From positions 62,001-126,000 of the forward strand of contig JBBPSI010000049.1 of NCBI GenBank assembly GCA_038093515.1: a DNA stretch of 64,000 bases. The letters run 5' to 3'. A program made the position numbers and the translations under genes. The notes below the pieces were generated by a model. The model saw only the letters and a list, made by a program, of their open reading frames with translations. It was not told the origin of the DNA and did no database searches. Each line of letters opens with the position of its first letter. Positions within the stretch are counted from its first letter, which is position 1. This document shows positions 1 to 10,939 of the stretch, piece by piece. Source of the stretch: Butyriboletus loyo (lineage: Eukaryota; Basidiomycota; Agaricomycetes; Boletales; Boletaceae).

Positions 1-605
1 ACCATCTTTTCGGTAGTTCGTCTGGTTCATCGTCTAAGCTATGAGGGTCCGGTCTTGTGGACGCGGAAAAATCGAAGGAGAGTAGTGGCATTGGGTATCG
101 TGGTGAAGGTGAGAAATATTTGAGCTCATCGGAACTGACATCTGGTCGGTAGCAGTAGCACTTTCAAGTTCACTTGCTAGTAGCGTTCGCATGTCGAAAG
201 CTGGCAAAGGCCATCGCGTGGCCACGCAACCACTTGGCAAAGCCTCAAAACTACCGCCATGTACCGCAAAGGCGAGCCGCATCCTTCTCACACTTGCCAA
301 CCTCCTTGACATCGCTTGACCTGTTGACCTTCGTCCCTGATGAACTGAATTTAACGAACCGAACCCCTACGTTTCTCCAGAGAATGTACTATCTTGATAG
401 GGCCCACGTGAAGCCTCTTTGCCGGATATACGACACTACACGTGTAGTCTGCCGAAACACATCACCGCACTACAATCTTGCGGTCCGGACTCCCCCTCAC
501 TGTACCCGGTGACCACCCCGTCTTCCCCATTGAATAGGCGTACGACGTCGCAGCGGAGTATTACTCCCACTGCATGATTTCTCAGAGCTCTTTCCCACAG
601 ACACC
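1..605. other. Non-coding upstream region
   Basis: No convincing gene. Short open frames exist on both strands (for example 174-512 on +), but they lack splice structure, family motifs and low-complexity-free composition. The right end is presumably the promoter of the transporter starting at 606. No clear TATA box is visible close to the start. Confidence 0.5.
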
Positions 606-2252
606 ATGCTTTCAGCCGCTCTTAAAATTTACCTGATTGCGTTACACACCTCTCTAGCTGGTATGCTATGGGGGCTTGACACTGGTGGGTTCCAGAAGTG
701 TTTATGTACGGGCCTCTTGACAATTCTGGTCGAAAGGTTCCATCGGTCCTCTGACGCAAATGCCACAATTTAGCAACTCCATAGGGCACATTTCATCCGG
801 TCAACTGGGGATTTATGTCGCCTGTATCCTGCTTTCAGCCTCGATTTCCTCTCTGTGCAGTGGCCACGTCGCTGATGTCATCTCTCGCAAGTATGGCATT
901 CTCACTGGTGGACTAATAGTCGCCATTGGAACAATTATATCCGCCTCTGCAAATAATTTCCCTGCATTGATCTGTGCTCGTCTAATAACAGGCATTGGAC
1001 AAGGCCAGTCCATTTCAGTGGTGACGATTTATCTGTGCGAGATCGCTCCCCAAAACATTCGTGGTACCGTGGCAACTATGCTGCAGCTCCTCATCACGAT
1101 AGGCATCGCTGCTGGGTACTTCATAGCCTACGGGTCGTCGAGACTGGACAGTAGCCTAGCTTGGCGCATTCCATTCCTCGTCGAAGCCTGTGTAGCCACG
1201 ATGCTAGCGATTGGAATGGCATTCATGCCATTCTCTCCTCGGTGGCTGGTGCAACATGGCCGGTTTCAGGAAGCTCGCGAAGTCTTGTCAAGACTCCGTC
1301 GGACCGAAAACGTCGAAGAAGAGTTACATGGTATCAAAGGGTCTCTGGAAGAGGAGGGCACGCAGCAAGCCACTTTCTCGCAAGTCTTCTCGAAACGGTA
1401 CATCAGAAGGAGTTTACTTGGAATATTCTTGATGGGATTTCAAATGCTCTGCGGTGTACGTGTTCCATTTTGCCATATTCAGCGCAATTCCATCCTCGCT
1501 GATGTCTTCTGTTTGGACTAGATTGATGCTGTGCTATACTATGCTCCTATTATCTTCACACAAGCCGGCTTCTCATCGCAACGTGCATCATTCCTTGCCT
1601 CTGGTATTTCGGGAATTATAAACCTAGTGTTCACCATTCCAGCTCAGCTGTGTGTGGATAAGTGGGGACGGAAGTTCCCATTGATAGGGGGAGGAATCGC
1701 CATCGCTAGTTGTTTTTTGGCAATCGGCAGCATATATGCAGTTCACGGTGGCAAGGCGAATGGAGGGGTCTACCTCAACGGTAAATCCTCTCAGTGGGCT
1801 GTCATCATCCTAATCTACATGTTCATCGCCAACTTCGCGTGGTCATGGGCTGTGGTGAGTACCCAGGGATATTCTGTTCTGACGCACGAGACTCGACTTG
1901 CTCTTAAACAAGGTCATAAAAATATATGCGTGCGAGATAGTTCCTACACGCCTGCGTGCGAAGGCATGTGCATTCCAGCAAGTAAGCTGTCGTTCCTGCC
2001 TGTGGAGATGAATTATTTATGTGTGATGACTAGCTTGCTAATTGGGTCGTTAACTTTGCGGTGGCATTGACTGCTCCTCTCTTCCTCCGCGCGTCGCCGA
2101 GCGGGCCGTACTTTTTATTCGGTGCAGCAACGTACTTTGTCACGCTGGTGTGTTACTTCTTCATGCCTGAAACCAAGGGGAAGAGTCTGGAGGAGATCGA
2201 GGTCCTTTTCGAGATGAAGACCACTGCTCCGATGCCCGTGTCAACTGTGTGA
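606..2252 (+). CDS. MFS sugar/polyol-type transporter
   Basis: Proton-coupled major facilitator of the fungal sugar porter family, acting at the plasma membrane; the substrate cannot be read from sequence. Five exons fit: 606-684, 737-1455, 1522-1854, 1913-1981, 2034-2252, giving 472 residues, normal for a 12-helix sugar porter though with a short N-terminus. Visible family signatures are GLDTG in helix 1, the DVISRKYG loop 2-3 motif, an ARLITGIGQG segment, EIAPQNIRG, the SPRWLV motif after helix 6, DAVLYYAP in helix 7, DKWGRKFPL, EIVPTRLRAKA and the C-terminal PETKGKSLEEIE. The ATG at 606 sits in ACACC-ATG and is the first in-frame start. It heads a stretch of metabolic genes (reductases, hydrolase, flavoprotein), which suggests uptake of a substrate handled by the neighbours; that link is inference. 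Open frames at 1161-1502 and 1211-1432 are shadows. Confidence 0.9.
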
Positions 2253-2887
2253 CAGACTGTTGGTTGGCTATCACACTTCGGATTTCATGATCAACTCTGG
2301 ACTTGAACGGCACCTGTCAAGGTTTGGGCATGGCATTTTCATGCCTGGTAGATGATGCGATTACTAGTAATAAAGCCGCACCCCAAGCACTGCTTATCTG
2401 ACTTTCATCCACTATCTGATGTTAGGTCAGCTACAGCCTACTGGAGACTACAAGTCATATTGGGGCACCCCATGAGCGGACAACGTGTTCGATGATCCCC
2501 CCGTGAAGCCGGCAAAATACTAAAATGGCGTGTGGTGGAGTACTGTTTCTGTGCACATCCGCAGGGCACGGTAGATGGCCCTGCAAACGTTGCCAACTTG
2601 AGCAGCCGGAAATCAACAATACACGAGGATGCCAGGTATAAATGCTGGACGGCGAACGCTTTCTTCTGGTCAGTCCTGTCCACCTCAGACTTGGATCATC
2701 TTCTCCGTGCACTTGTCATCAATTAACCTACATCCTTGCTCTTTCAAACGTCTAGTATGTATCCGTCGTCCTTTGACGCGACGTGCAGTTGCTGACCTTT
2801 GCATGTGTTCGCTGCCTGGTACAGCTGCGTCCTGCTGGTGACTCGACTCCCTCTCCGCATCACCACATCGACCATCGATCAACGATC
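2253..2887. other. Intergenic region with promoter of small gene
   Basis: No gene is supported between the transporter stop and the small gene at 2888. Short frames at 2438-2712 (minus) and 2532-2841 (plus) overlap each other and carry no motif. The right half contains a TATA-like box and a possible 5' UTR intron (GTATGT near 2756 to CAG near 2823). Confidence 0.45.
2637..2643 (+). promoter_or_regulatory. TATA-like box upstream of small gene
   Basis: TATAAAT at this position lies about 250 bp upstream of the ATG at 2888. If the candidate 5' UTR intron (about 2756-2823) is real, the mature leader would be shorter and the box would sit at a plausible distance. This is a sequence match plus position only. 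Confidence 0.35.
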
Positions 2888-3166
2888 ATGATGGTGTCCA
2901 GAACTATCATCGCATCTGAATCCCCCGCCGCTAGCGTATCCATCGCTCGGAAGCCTAGGGTGAGACAAGTCGGTTTCGAGACCGCTGTCACAGCACTCGT
3001 CTTTGCGCACAAGCTCAAGGTCGCTGTCGCGCGGTCTCACATGTCATCGGCTGCACCAGCCGGACGTTCGCGTGCCAAATCAGTGTCCGTGAGGGGAGAT
3101 AATGACGGGTCTTGTCGTACAGCGACTGCAGATGGTCTTTTCGAACTTCCTTCCGTGAAATGTTGA
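2888..3166 (+). CDS. Small basic protein of unknown function
   Basis: An uninterrupted frame of 92 residues starting MMVSRTII. It is rich in Ala, Ser, Val and Arg, with a central stretch of hydrophobic and basic residues (RVRQVGFETAVTALVFAHKL) and no cysteine pattern, signal peptide or known domain that I recognise. Support for being a gene: a TATA-like box upstream, a pyrimidine-rich leader, and an ATG preceded by CGATC-ATG. An in-frame upstream start at 2783 would lengthen it to 127 residues. Against: small size, no recognised homologue. It lies convergent to the aldo-keto reductase. It could be an orphan, lineage-specific protein or a chance frame. Confidence 0.35.
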   Translation: MMVSRTIIASESPAASVSIARKPRVRQVGFETAVTALVFAHKLKVAVARSHMSSAAPAGRSRAKSVSVRGDNDGSCRTATADGLFELPSVKC

Positions 3167-3542
3167 GGGAAGGGAGGGGTCGAATGGGAAGATGTATCGA
3201 AAGGAAACAGGCACCGCTGGGCGGGTCTACATACATTTTTTTTGATCGTGCGTGTATTGTGAGATATTCGGCAGTTCTAAATTCAGCATCATCTTATCTC
3301 TTGAATGGCCTCAGAGTTTCCGAGTGAGTTAGGATCATCGCTGTCCCGGGCCACAAACCGAACAAACAGGAAATGGTCTATTGCAATTTAGAAATAATAC
3401 AGTGAGCCGACTGAAATGTGTCCTGTGCGTACATTTTGCACACCACGAGACACTGGGCAAATCACGAACAACATACACAACTGTCTAGTAGAGGATAGAT
3501 GTTTTGCCTACAGTTCTTCACTCCATTCCCACTGGTATGCGT

Positions 3543-4972
3543 TTAGGATATGTCCGGTACAATTGGACGAGGAGTAGGTTGCTTTTCGAAATAAGCGGCA
3601 TTCCGCATCAAAAGGTTGTAGTTACTACCGTCGCCCTGCACAAAAACGTCAGAAAGAATTGAGCTGTACGACAAGCATCATCGACTAACGATCATCGTCA
3701 TCGGGAAACCAGGGTCGAATGGAACAATACTCTCCAAATACTTGATGTGCTCGGGGGTAAGAGTAATCTCCAGCGCATCGAAGTTAGCCTCCAATTGTTC
3801 CACTTTGCGGCTGCCGATGATCGGGAACACATAAGGCGTCTTTTGCATGACATACGCAATTGCTATGGCAGTGAGATGCTTAGCACCAACTTCTTTGGCG
3901 ACCTTGTCCAACGCTGCGCTCATGGCCTTTTCTTGATCATTTCGCTTCCAATCTGGGTTGACAAAGGCGCGACCTTTCTCGCCTGACTGGGCACGTCGCT
4001 CTTCTTCCTCGTCACTACGGAGCATTCCGCCTGCTAGCACACCCCACGGAGCCAAGGCCATGCCTGTACGACACCGTAAACAATCATGTAGTGCTAAAGC
4101 ATCGCTTGAAAAGTCTAAACATACCGTGGGCCTTGCACATCGGGATGATATCTCGTTCAAAAGAGCGCTGCATAACGTTCCATTGGCCCTGGTAGATCAC
4201 GAACGGCGTCTTGCCGTGATCACGAGCATACTGATTCGCCTGAGACACGACCCATGCAGGAGAGTCAGAAATACCCTAGAAGGTCGAACGTTTGAGAAAT
4301 TAGGGATGTCAAGGATACTCTCGACATGTACCAGATAGAGCACTTTTCCTTGCTGAACGAACGTGTGGAGGCCATTCATCATTTCCTCGATGGAAGTCTC
4401 CCAGTCCCACCAGTGGACGTAGAGAATGTCGATGTACGTGGTTCTCAGCTTTTTCAAACTTGCTTCTACGCTGATATGCATCGACTTGATATTGTTGCCG
4501 GTGTAGAGGACCTTTTGCTTGATGGCAGTCTCCGCGCGGACAAAATTTGTCGTGTACTTTGCGATTGAATGAGTACGGCGGCGAACGAACGAACGAGCTT
4601 ACTGACCTTGGTTGCGATGACGAGTTGATCTCTGATACCATGTTGCTCGGCCCATTCGCCGATAAACTCTTCTGAGCTTTGGTCTTGGCTGTATCGGAAC
4701 AGTAACCATGACTGACAAAGGTAGCCTCTGTGCGACACTCACTAGTTGTTGGAAGTGTCGATAAAGTTCCCGCCTGCTTCGTAGAACGCATCTAGCAATT
4801 TGAATGAAGTCTCCTTGTTCATGCTTCCCATGCCAATCTTGTCCCATTTATCCCCGATGCTCATGGCGCCTAGTTGGATCGGAGAGACGTGAATCGAGGC
4901 ATGAGGCGACAGTGTGCGGTATCGTGCGAGGCGGGAAGTGGGCTTAGCCACTGGTACTAGTAACGCCGACAT
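3543..4972 (-). CDS. Aldo-keto reductase, aryl-alcohol dehydrogenase-like
   Basis: NADPH-dependent cytosolic oxidoreductase that interconverts aldehydes/ketones and alcohols, of the fungal norsolorinic-acid-reductase/aryl-alcohol-dehydrogenase branch. Six exons on the complement fit: 4972-4743, 4688-4607, 4556-4332, 4275-4125, 4063-3690, 3635-3543 (384 residues, usual length). In order one sees the strand-1 LGAMSIGDKW, the GGNFIDTSNNY segment holding the catalytic Asp and Tyr, QSSEEFIGEW, LVIATK with the catalytic Lys, the YIDILYVHWWD strand with the active His, GISDSPAWVV, QGQWNVMQRS, LAPWGVLAGG, the cofactor-binding VFPIIGSRKVEQL and the typical C-terminal GDGSNYNLL tail. A decayed copy lies at about 20.84-21.44 kb on the other strand. 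Substrate is unknown. Confidence 0.92.
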
Positions 4973-6150
4973 CGTGAGGTTAGTTGAGGACAGTCGGTGG
5001 AGTGAGTTGAGGGTCTAACTCACCGATGTGCACTGCGAGTCTTTATACTAGGCCGGTCAGTGATGGGTCTTGTCATCAATATCATCACATCCCTACAGGA
5101 CGCGTCATGCGTATAGCGGAGAACTCGACTGCTTCAAGCATGTTTACCAATCGTCTGACTCCAAGTCCATCGATAAAGTTGAATTCGCGTTAAATAAAGC
5201 GCAAAATTTGATCAAATTTTTTTCTTCATATGATTCATCTGATGCGGCCAAGTCGAAATGACGATTTTATGTACACGTATCTGAAATATCTGCCCTACAA
5301 TCCCATGTCGCTGTCGTCGGTCTTGGGTGACCAGTCTTTTTCCTGGGTGACCGCCCCGCCGGCTCCCCGTCCGAGTCGTCAGCATTCCTTTTCTCTTTGG
5401 TCGTACTAGAGGCATTGGCATGGGTATACGTAGGGTCCACAGCCACAGCAGGCATGAACACACAGAGGCTTAGTCAGCCTGGATGACAAGTCAAAGGGAA
5501 TGGATAAACAACCAGGTCAAGATGGCACTACATGGTAGCTAATCCTGGTATACATACTGACTAATCTCTGGGTATAGGGTTCTCTATGGGCTAAGGGTCT
5601 GATATCACTGTGACATCACTACTTACTAAGCCTTACTAATCCCCTTACCAATCTATGACATCATCTCTGCTCTTGACTCTGTACTTCTGTGAAGGTGTGA
5701 AGTTGTGAAGTTGTGAAATGGAAGATTAGGGGTGAAAGAGTTTTGAGTTCTAACAATATGTCTGGCCATCCCAGACACCATGTCTACCTACCAGATCACA
5801 AGCCAGTATATTTACTCACAGTACCTCCCAGTGACCTCAGAAAATATGAATTTGCACACAAAATACATGGCTGTGATATGTATACAGTAGGGATTGACAG
5901 TGGGGTCACCCATATGTGGGTATGTATATGAGCAGGTGATGGGCACACATGGAATTTAGAATCTAGATTGGGGTACTCAAGGGGCAGAGGCAGAGGCAGG
6001 GATGGGCAGTTGGCATCAGTGAAATGGCTATTGGTTGGAACCAATAGCTAGCAGTCTGCTACACTCAGTTGGCATCGGAAACCAGTAACTGTTTTACTGA
6101 TGGGGAAGGGGCAGTAAGGTTATCATTGTTGTTTGTTCAGCTTGACTCAA
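4973..6150. other. Intergenic, repeat-like stretch
   Basis: No gene seen. From about 5460 to 6150 the sequence becomes AT-richer and simple in composition, with serial short motifs (GTGAAG/GTTGTGAA near 5690-5720, GGCAGAG repeats near 5983-6000, CAGTTGGCATC at about 6008 and 6067). This resembles a degenerate mobile-element or LTR fragment, but no terminal repeats or target duplications could be matched by eye. Short frames (5267-5461, 5713-5931) have no motif. Confidence 0.4.
6027..6048. repeat. Perfect 10-bp inverted repeat
   Basis: GCTATTGGTT, a 2-base spacer GG, then AACCAATAGC form a perfect palindrome. It also contains ATTGG/CCAAT in both arms. It sits within the repeat-like stretch, with no gene start close by. 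Confidence 0.6.
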
Positions 6151-6159
6151 AGTTGGCTT

Positions 6160-7600
6160 GGGGCCATATGTATTATACACCGTCCACATCAACTCTCTGC
6201 AATTCAAATCCTTAGAGACAGCGACGAGCCTTCTCGGTCATGGGTGTGACTTGTCTGGTGGAAACACGAGTCTGTATGAAATAGATCAAGTATCAGTCAT
6301 AAAGTTGAAACTCCTGTTGAGACCAGCTGGGCTGCCATTGGAATGGTGAACACGTAGCTGTAATTCTCACAATTAAAACATAAACTCACCTTGTCATCAC
6401 CAAGGCAGATATACTGTTTCTTGGCATGTGAACACTTGATGTACTTGGCGAGGGCAAAGACACCAATGAGGAGGATGGCAGCGCAAGCAATGAAAATTGT
6501 CGACGAAGCACCTTTTTGCTGATGCTGGGGTATGGATCGTGGTAACCAATGCTGCAGGTTTGCAGTGGAGATCAGGTGGTTAATCTTAATAGTGCAAGTG
6601 CGAATTCAGTACCCGAAGAGGCAACCACAACAATGATGGTTGGCTGCTTGACGTCTTGCTGAGTCACTTCCCTTCCAACTGCTCACTGAGGATCATCAAG
6701 CCCGTAGCCGAAGTGGTTTCCCCATTACAATCTTCTTCTTCAACCACGATTTGAGTTTCGAGGTAACCACTTTTCTCAAATTTGGAATGGAACTTGTAAG
6801 GGGGCCTTGAGCTTGCGATCCTTGGAAGATGAATTTTCCTTGACCATGCTCGCATACTCCCGCTCTATCTCAATGAGATTCACAAGGTGTGCCTTGTACG
6901 TTTGACGAATCCGCGCTGAGAATGAAGCTGTCCAGCCATTCCAGCCATGGGCCCGTTCAAATGCCAGAAGGGGATGTGGTTGCAAGAGTCTGTGAAACGG
7001 CCTCCGTGATGACGGGAGCGTCAACATTTCTTCACTTTTTGCAGCCTTTGATAGAGATGCGTTCGACTCCAAAGCCGTAGTGGCCCATTGCTTCTGGGAG
7101 GTGATGGCGTAGTTCTGTGGAGCGATGCGATGTCAATGTGTAGTGACGAATGAACCTACCTCAATATGGTAAATGAACTCGGTGAGGGCCTTGTGGCCAA
7201 AAGCATGTCATCTCAGTATTCGTCTTGACCATCTCGAGCGGAAATGAAGGGTAGGGGGTCTCGATTAACAGGAGCTGAAGCCTAGGGTTACCGTCGTTCG
7301 AGTAAACAGGATAGTGGGCTGCGCAGTGTCCGTGGGAAAGACCCGCAGTGCGGGTAAGGGAAACACGCCAAGGAAGGGACCTGCGAGCAATACATGACGG
7401 ACACTCACATTCGAGAAGCTTTGTTCAGTTTAACCTCTGCCACAGAGCGTTGTGGAGAGCAATAGGCTTGAAGCTGCGAGGTCCCCCAAACTACAGGAAT
7501 AATTCACGAACCTCCTCCACTACCGTGGGAGTCGGGAACCGAAGTTCATAGGCTGATGCTGGCTCGCCAACTTGTCAGTTAATTTTTCCTAAAGATATAC
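6160..7600 (-). other. Unassigned, probably decayed coding region
   Basis: On the complement several short, protein-like segments appear in different frames. One at about 6388-6530 encodes a hydrophobic helix (TIFIACAAILLIGVFALAKY) followed by a basic CSHAKKQ tail. Another near 6780-7070 contains AHLVNLIEIEREYASMV, which loosely recalls the end of the dynamin-family middle domain. Stops and frame changes separate these segments, and I could not join them with convincing introns. It is therefore either a pseudogene or a gene with unusual structure. The dynamin similarity is weak and a membrane helix would not fit a classical dynamin, so I give no function. Confidence 0.25.
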
Positions 7601-7702
7601 GATACAGCAGTCATCATGCCAGCAGGTATGGTTCCACTACCGCAATGCAGCGTCTGTTCACAACATCAATCATTGTTGGCGTTCATCTCCATCCACTATT
7701 CC

Positions 7703-8816
7703 TCACGCCGCAAAACGGAAGAACCACTCTGTTACCCCGCGAGCACCATCCTAAACCAAGTGCATGATGGAGTCACTCACGTGCGTGAGGCGCATCTGGG
7801 TCACCGCGAACAGCGAATCCGTGGGACACTCCTGAAAAAACTTGGAACAAGTTGATTTATTGCTGATCAAGATATCCTCGGCACACCTTCATGCTTCGAG
7901 AGAAAAAGTAAAGTCGTCCTCTGTTCGTGATGAGGATCAGCCAAGAAAAGAGTTGCTGATGAGCCACCGTTGAATCTCACTTGCACACGAAAGTAGGAGA
8001 GGTCCTGTTGCAGTGTGAGCAGACGAAATTGAATCATGTTTTCTGCATGGCATACTGTTAAGCCTCTGGAAATGACTCTCCTCGAGGAAGCCGGGGTGGG
8101 CGTGTGGGCTGGTTTTCGCCGTTTGTGTCCACAGAAAACGCATTACCTGCCACGATAGACCCCTCTGCGGCCAGATCCAGCACAAACGGTGCGCCGAAAC
8201 AGTAACCGACACGTTCAACAATCGTTGGCCGATCAATGAAGCTTAAGCGCCGCGGGTCTGCGGTGCACTTACCGACCGCGATGTACCCCACCGTTTCAAT
8301 CCCTGGGGAACAGAAGTCGCTCAGCAGCGCATCGGAGGGGCACAACATCGGCGAGCTCCTACTTACCGTATGTCGCTTCGACTTTTTCAAACCACTTTGG
8401 GAATACCTCGACCGCTGCGGCGCGTGCCTCTAGGGACCATGCAACCTTGTCGCGATCCGCGGGTAGATTCTGTACAGGGACTCCAAAGAAATAGTCCGGT
8501 CCGAGTACGATGAAGCCTGGGTTTCTCTCTCGCATCGGCGACAGCTTGTAATACGCATACCAAGCGCAAAAGACATACCCCGCGAGGCGAAATGGTCCTG
8601 AAGCAACTTGTTATTGATGAACAGGGGTCCGTAGGCATCTGCGAGGAACAAGAGGACTTTCTTCTGTAGCCCGGACGCCGAACCCGCTGGTGGTTCAGAG
8701 ATGTAGGTATCGAGCCCGCCAAGTGATTCGATGCGCCCTTCAGGGATGCCGGTGTGTTTAATTCCAGTCCAGCAGCATGCGCTTGGGGGATCAGTGAGAG
8801 TGATTGACATGTTCAC
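7703..8816 (-). pseudogene. Dienelactone hydrolase family, broken
   Basis: An alpha/beta hydrolase of the dienelactone hydrolase family, which in intact form opens lactone rings in aromatic catabolism. Exons on the complement: 8816-8579, 8516-8367, 8302 onward. Recognisable pieces are HTGIPEGRIESLGG, KVLLFLADAYGPLFINN, LGPDYFFGVPVQNLP, VGYCFGAPFVLDLAA (nucleophile elbow with Cys), AHPGFLEESHFQRL, PLLLSCA, DDFTFSLEA and SHGFAVRGDPDAPH (His of the triad). Defects: between YIAVG and the nucleophile elbow lie 66 bp (8272-8207) that look like an intron with a good GTAAGT donor but a CG instead of AG acceptor; a TGA at 7889-7891 interrupts the frame after FSLEA; a one-base-type frameshift precedes the SHGFAVRG segment; and a last intron does not keep phase. 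The first-strand part up to the elbow is intact. Sequencing error could explain one defect but hardly all. Confidence 0.8.
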
Positions 8817-9114
8817 GGGGTTTGGTTGCTAGTAGTGTCGACCTACGATGAACCAAGTTAACTTGCATCTTAACGTCATACCCGTGATCATGTTGGATGG
8901 GTAGTTCATCGTACCGCAGGATGCCCCAGGTTCAGCCGATTAGCTTGACTCCTTCCGTCGAACATCGAGCAGCAACGATTGTACTCCATGCCGATGAAAA
9001 ACCCGTTGTACGCACCAATTGAGGATGCGAGTCCAGCTCTGGTTGGCAGGCGCTAGCCTCAAAGTGAACAGTGTACACGTTAGTCATTCATGCTAATTTT
9101 CGCCAGGTCAGCAT
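8817..9114. other. Short intergenic region
   Basis: No gene; probable 3' flank of the flavoprotein gene and 5' flank of the broken hydrolase, both on the complement. Confidence 0.5.
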
Positions 9115-10748
9115 CTAGTTACCATTATGTTCACTACTAGCCAGTCTTGCTGCTGCGCGTCCTGCTTTCATCCCGAACACAGTGCCCGCCGTCAGTCCGC
9201 TACCTCCTGGGTAGTTGTTACAATAAAGACCCCCAATCATCTCTCCAGTACAAAACAGACCCCGGATAACTTCTCCACTCTCAGACAGTACTCCACCCGT
9301 CTTTGGATCGATTGCCAGACCACCAAACGTGAATGTAATACCACAAGCAACCTTGACGGCCAGGAAAGGCCCATCCTCTATTGGAAGAGCCCAGTTCGAC
9401 TTTGCGAGGGTCAACGACTGCCTAGAGGATTGGGTTGACAGGCCGTCTTTGACAGATGGATCCCATTTGGAACCTGGGTGTTCCGTGCGATGTTGGTGAA
9501 CTGCATCGTTGTACTCGCGGACCGTCCACAGGAAACTTTCCTTGTTTTGCAGCCCCTTGTCCACCAGTCTGTCAGCCAATTCTTCGATAGTGGACGCTGT
9601 GATCTTCTCCACAACATCATCGCCGTACTCTTCCCTCCGAAGCTGTGGAATCACCTTCGCATCCCACACTTGGAAGGCACAACCCTCCGGTTGCAGCAAG
9701 ATTCGTCTCCCAAATTCCGCATAAGTATAGTTTCTGAAATCTTTGCCTTCGTCGACAAACCGCTCTCCGTTGGTATTCACCATAATGCCCAGCGGGTACC
9801 CGGATTTGGTGAATTGATTGCTCAGCTCCCTGTCTCCGGCATCGGTGGGGGCATTTGCGTCCCAGCAAGTACTATGGCATCCCCGCCAGTCGCCGACGAG
9901 CTTGGCACCTATGGCTTGCGCCATCAAGATTCCGTCTCCGGTATTGTAAGGGGTTCCGCGAACCTAAGCATCACTGAGCTATTGCTTTTCATAAACCTAT
10001 ATGCATAACCTACCCGTGCATGTTTCCAGTCTGGTCCGAGGTATTTCATGCGGAGCTCTTGACTGGATTCGTAACCTCCACATGCCAGAATAACTGCAGA
10101 TGCCTTGAGAATGTCTTCTTCTCCGTTCTTCCGTACTACAACCCCCGTCACAGCGTTACCCTCGGTGATGAGTTTAACGGCAGGTGCATCGAACCACATC
10201 TCGACACCCCGCTCCTGGAGCGCTCTCAAATCCGCCTTGATGAGCCCCTTTCCGCCATCCTTCACACTCAGTGCTAACCCTCCCCAGAACTTTTGTCTTC
10301 CATCCACCTCGTATGCTTGCCTGTGGAATGCAAGGATGAACGGTATATTGACTGTCTTTGTAAGCCACTGTATCGCCTCCCTCGAGTTCTCCACCATGGT
10401 CTTGACCAGCTCGAGATTCGGTTTGTTTTCTCCGAGACGCATGATGTCGCCGACGAAGTCGTCTGTGGTGTAGGGTTCTACATCGATCTTTTCAGCTTGT
10501 TCGGCCGTGACGTTAGTGACGACGGGGAGGAGGTCCGCAAGGCCGGCGTGGACGGTACGATGGGCACCCGCTGTGAAGTAGCCGTTCCCACCGACCCACT
10601 CTTTGGGCGCTTTTTCTACGATCAAGACGTCCTTGCAACCCGCCTCGACTGCGGAAAGGGCAGCCGAAGCACCTGCGTGACCGCCGCCTACGATGATGCA
10701 GTCAAGGGTTCGTGTCATCCCGCGCTCTTTTGGGGATCGATCGAACAC
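9115..10748 (-). CDS. FAD-dependent fumarate-reductase-like oxidoreductase
   Basis: Flavoprotein of the FAD_binding_2 family (fumarate reductase flavoprotein, tricarballylate dehydrogenase and 3-ketosteroid dehydrogenase relatives). Two exons on the complement, 10748-10014 and 9963-9115, give 527 residues; the second Met at 10718 (MTRTLDCIIVGGG) is the better start because the dinucleotide fold normally begins within 10 residues, giving 517. Seen: VGGGHAGASAALSA Rossmann motif, VGGNGYFTAGAHR FAD loop, ILACGGYESSQELRM, GTPYNTGDGI, VNTNGERFVDEG, CGITFTFGGLAID, and the C-terminal GEMIGGLYCNNYPGGS and AGTVFGMKAGR motifs that close the FAD site. No haem or flavin-transferase sequence is visible. 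It is likely a soluble dehydrogenase/reductase of an organic acid or enone; neighbours (SDR, dienelactone hydrolase) suggest a catabolic route. Substrate unknown. Confidence 0.9.
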
Positions 10749-10939
10749 GGCCGACCCCTACTTGATTAAAAAACCAAAAAAGCCGAACTAGTTTTATACA
10801 TATTTCCAGGATAAAGGTCACGAGTCGCCCCCCATGTGAACCAAGCTGACCGTGTATTGCAGTGATACAGATTGGGTATAGAGTCTGATTCACCTTTGCT
10901 AGTTCCGATACGCCCGATCGAACCTTCTGTGGCTCAGGC

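Noticed and set aside
174..512. 112-codon plus-strand frame near the left end
   Set aside because: No family similarity, overlaps an equally long minus frame, and lies in the likely promoter of the transporter.
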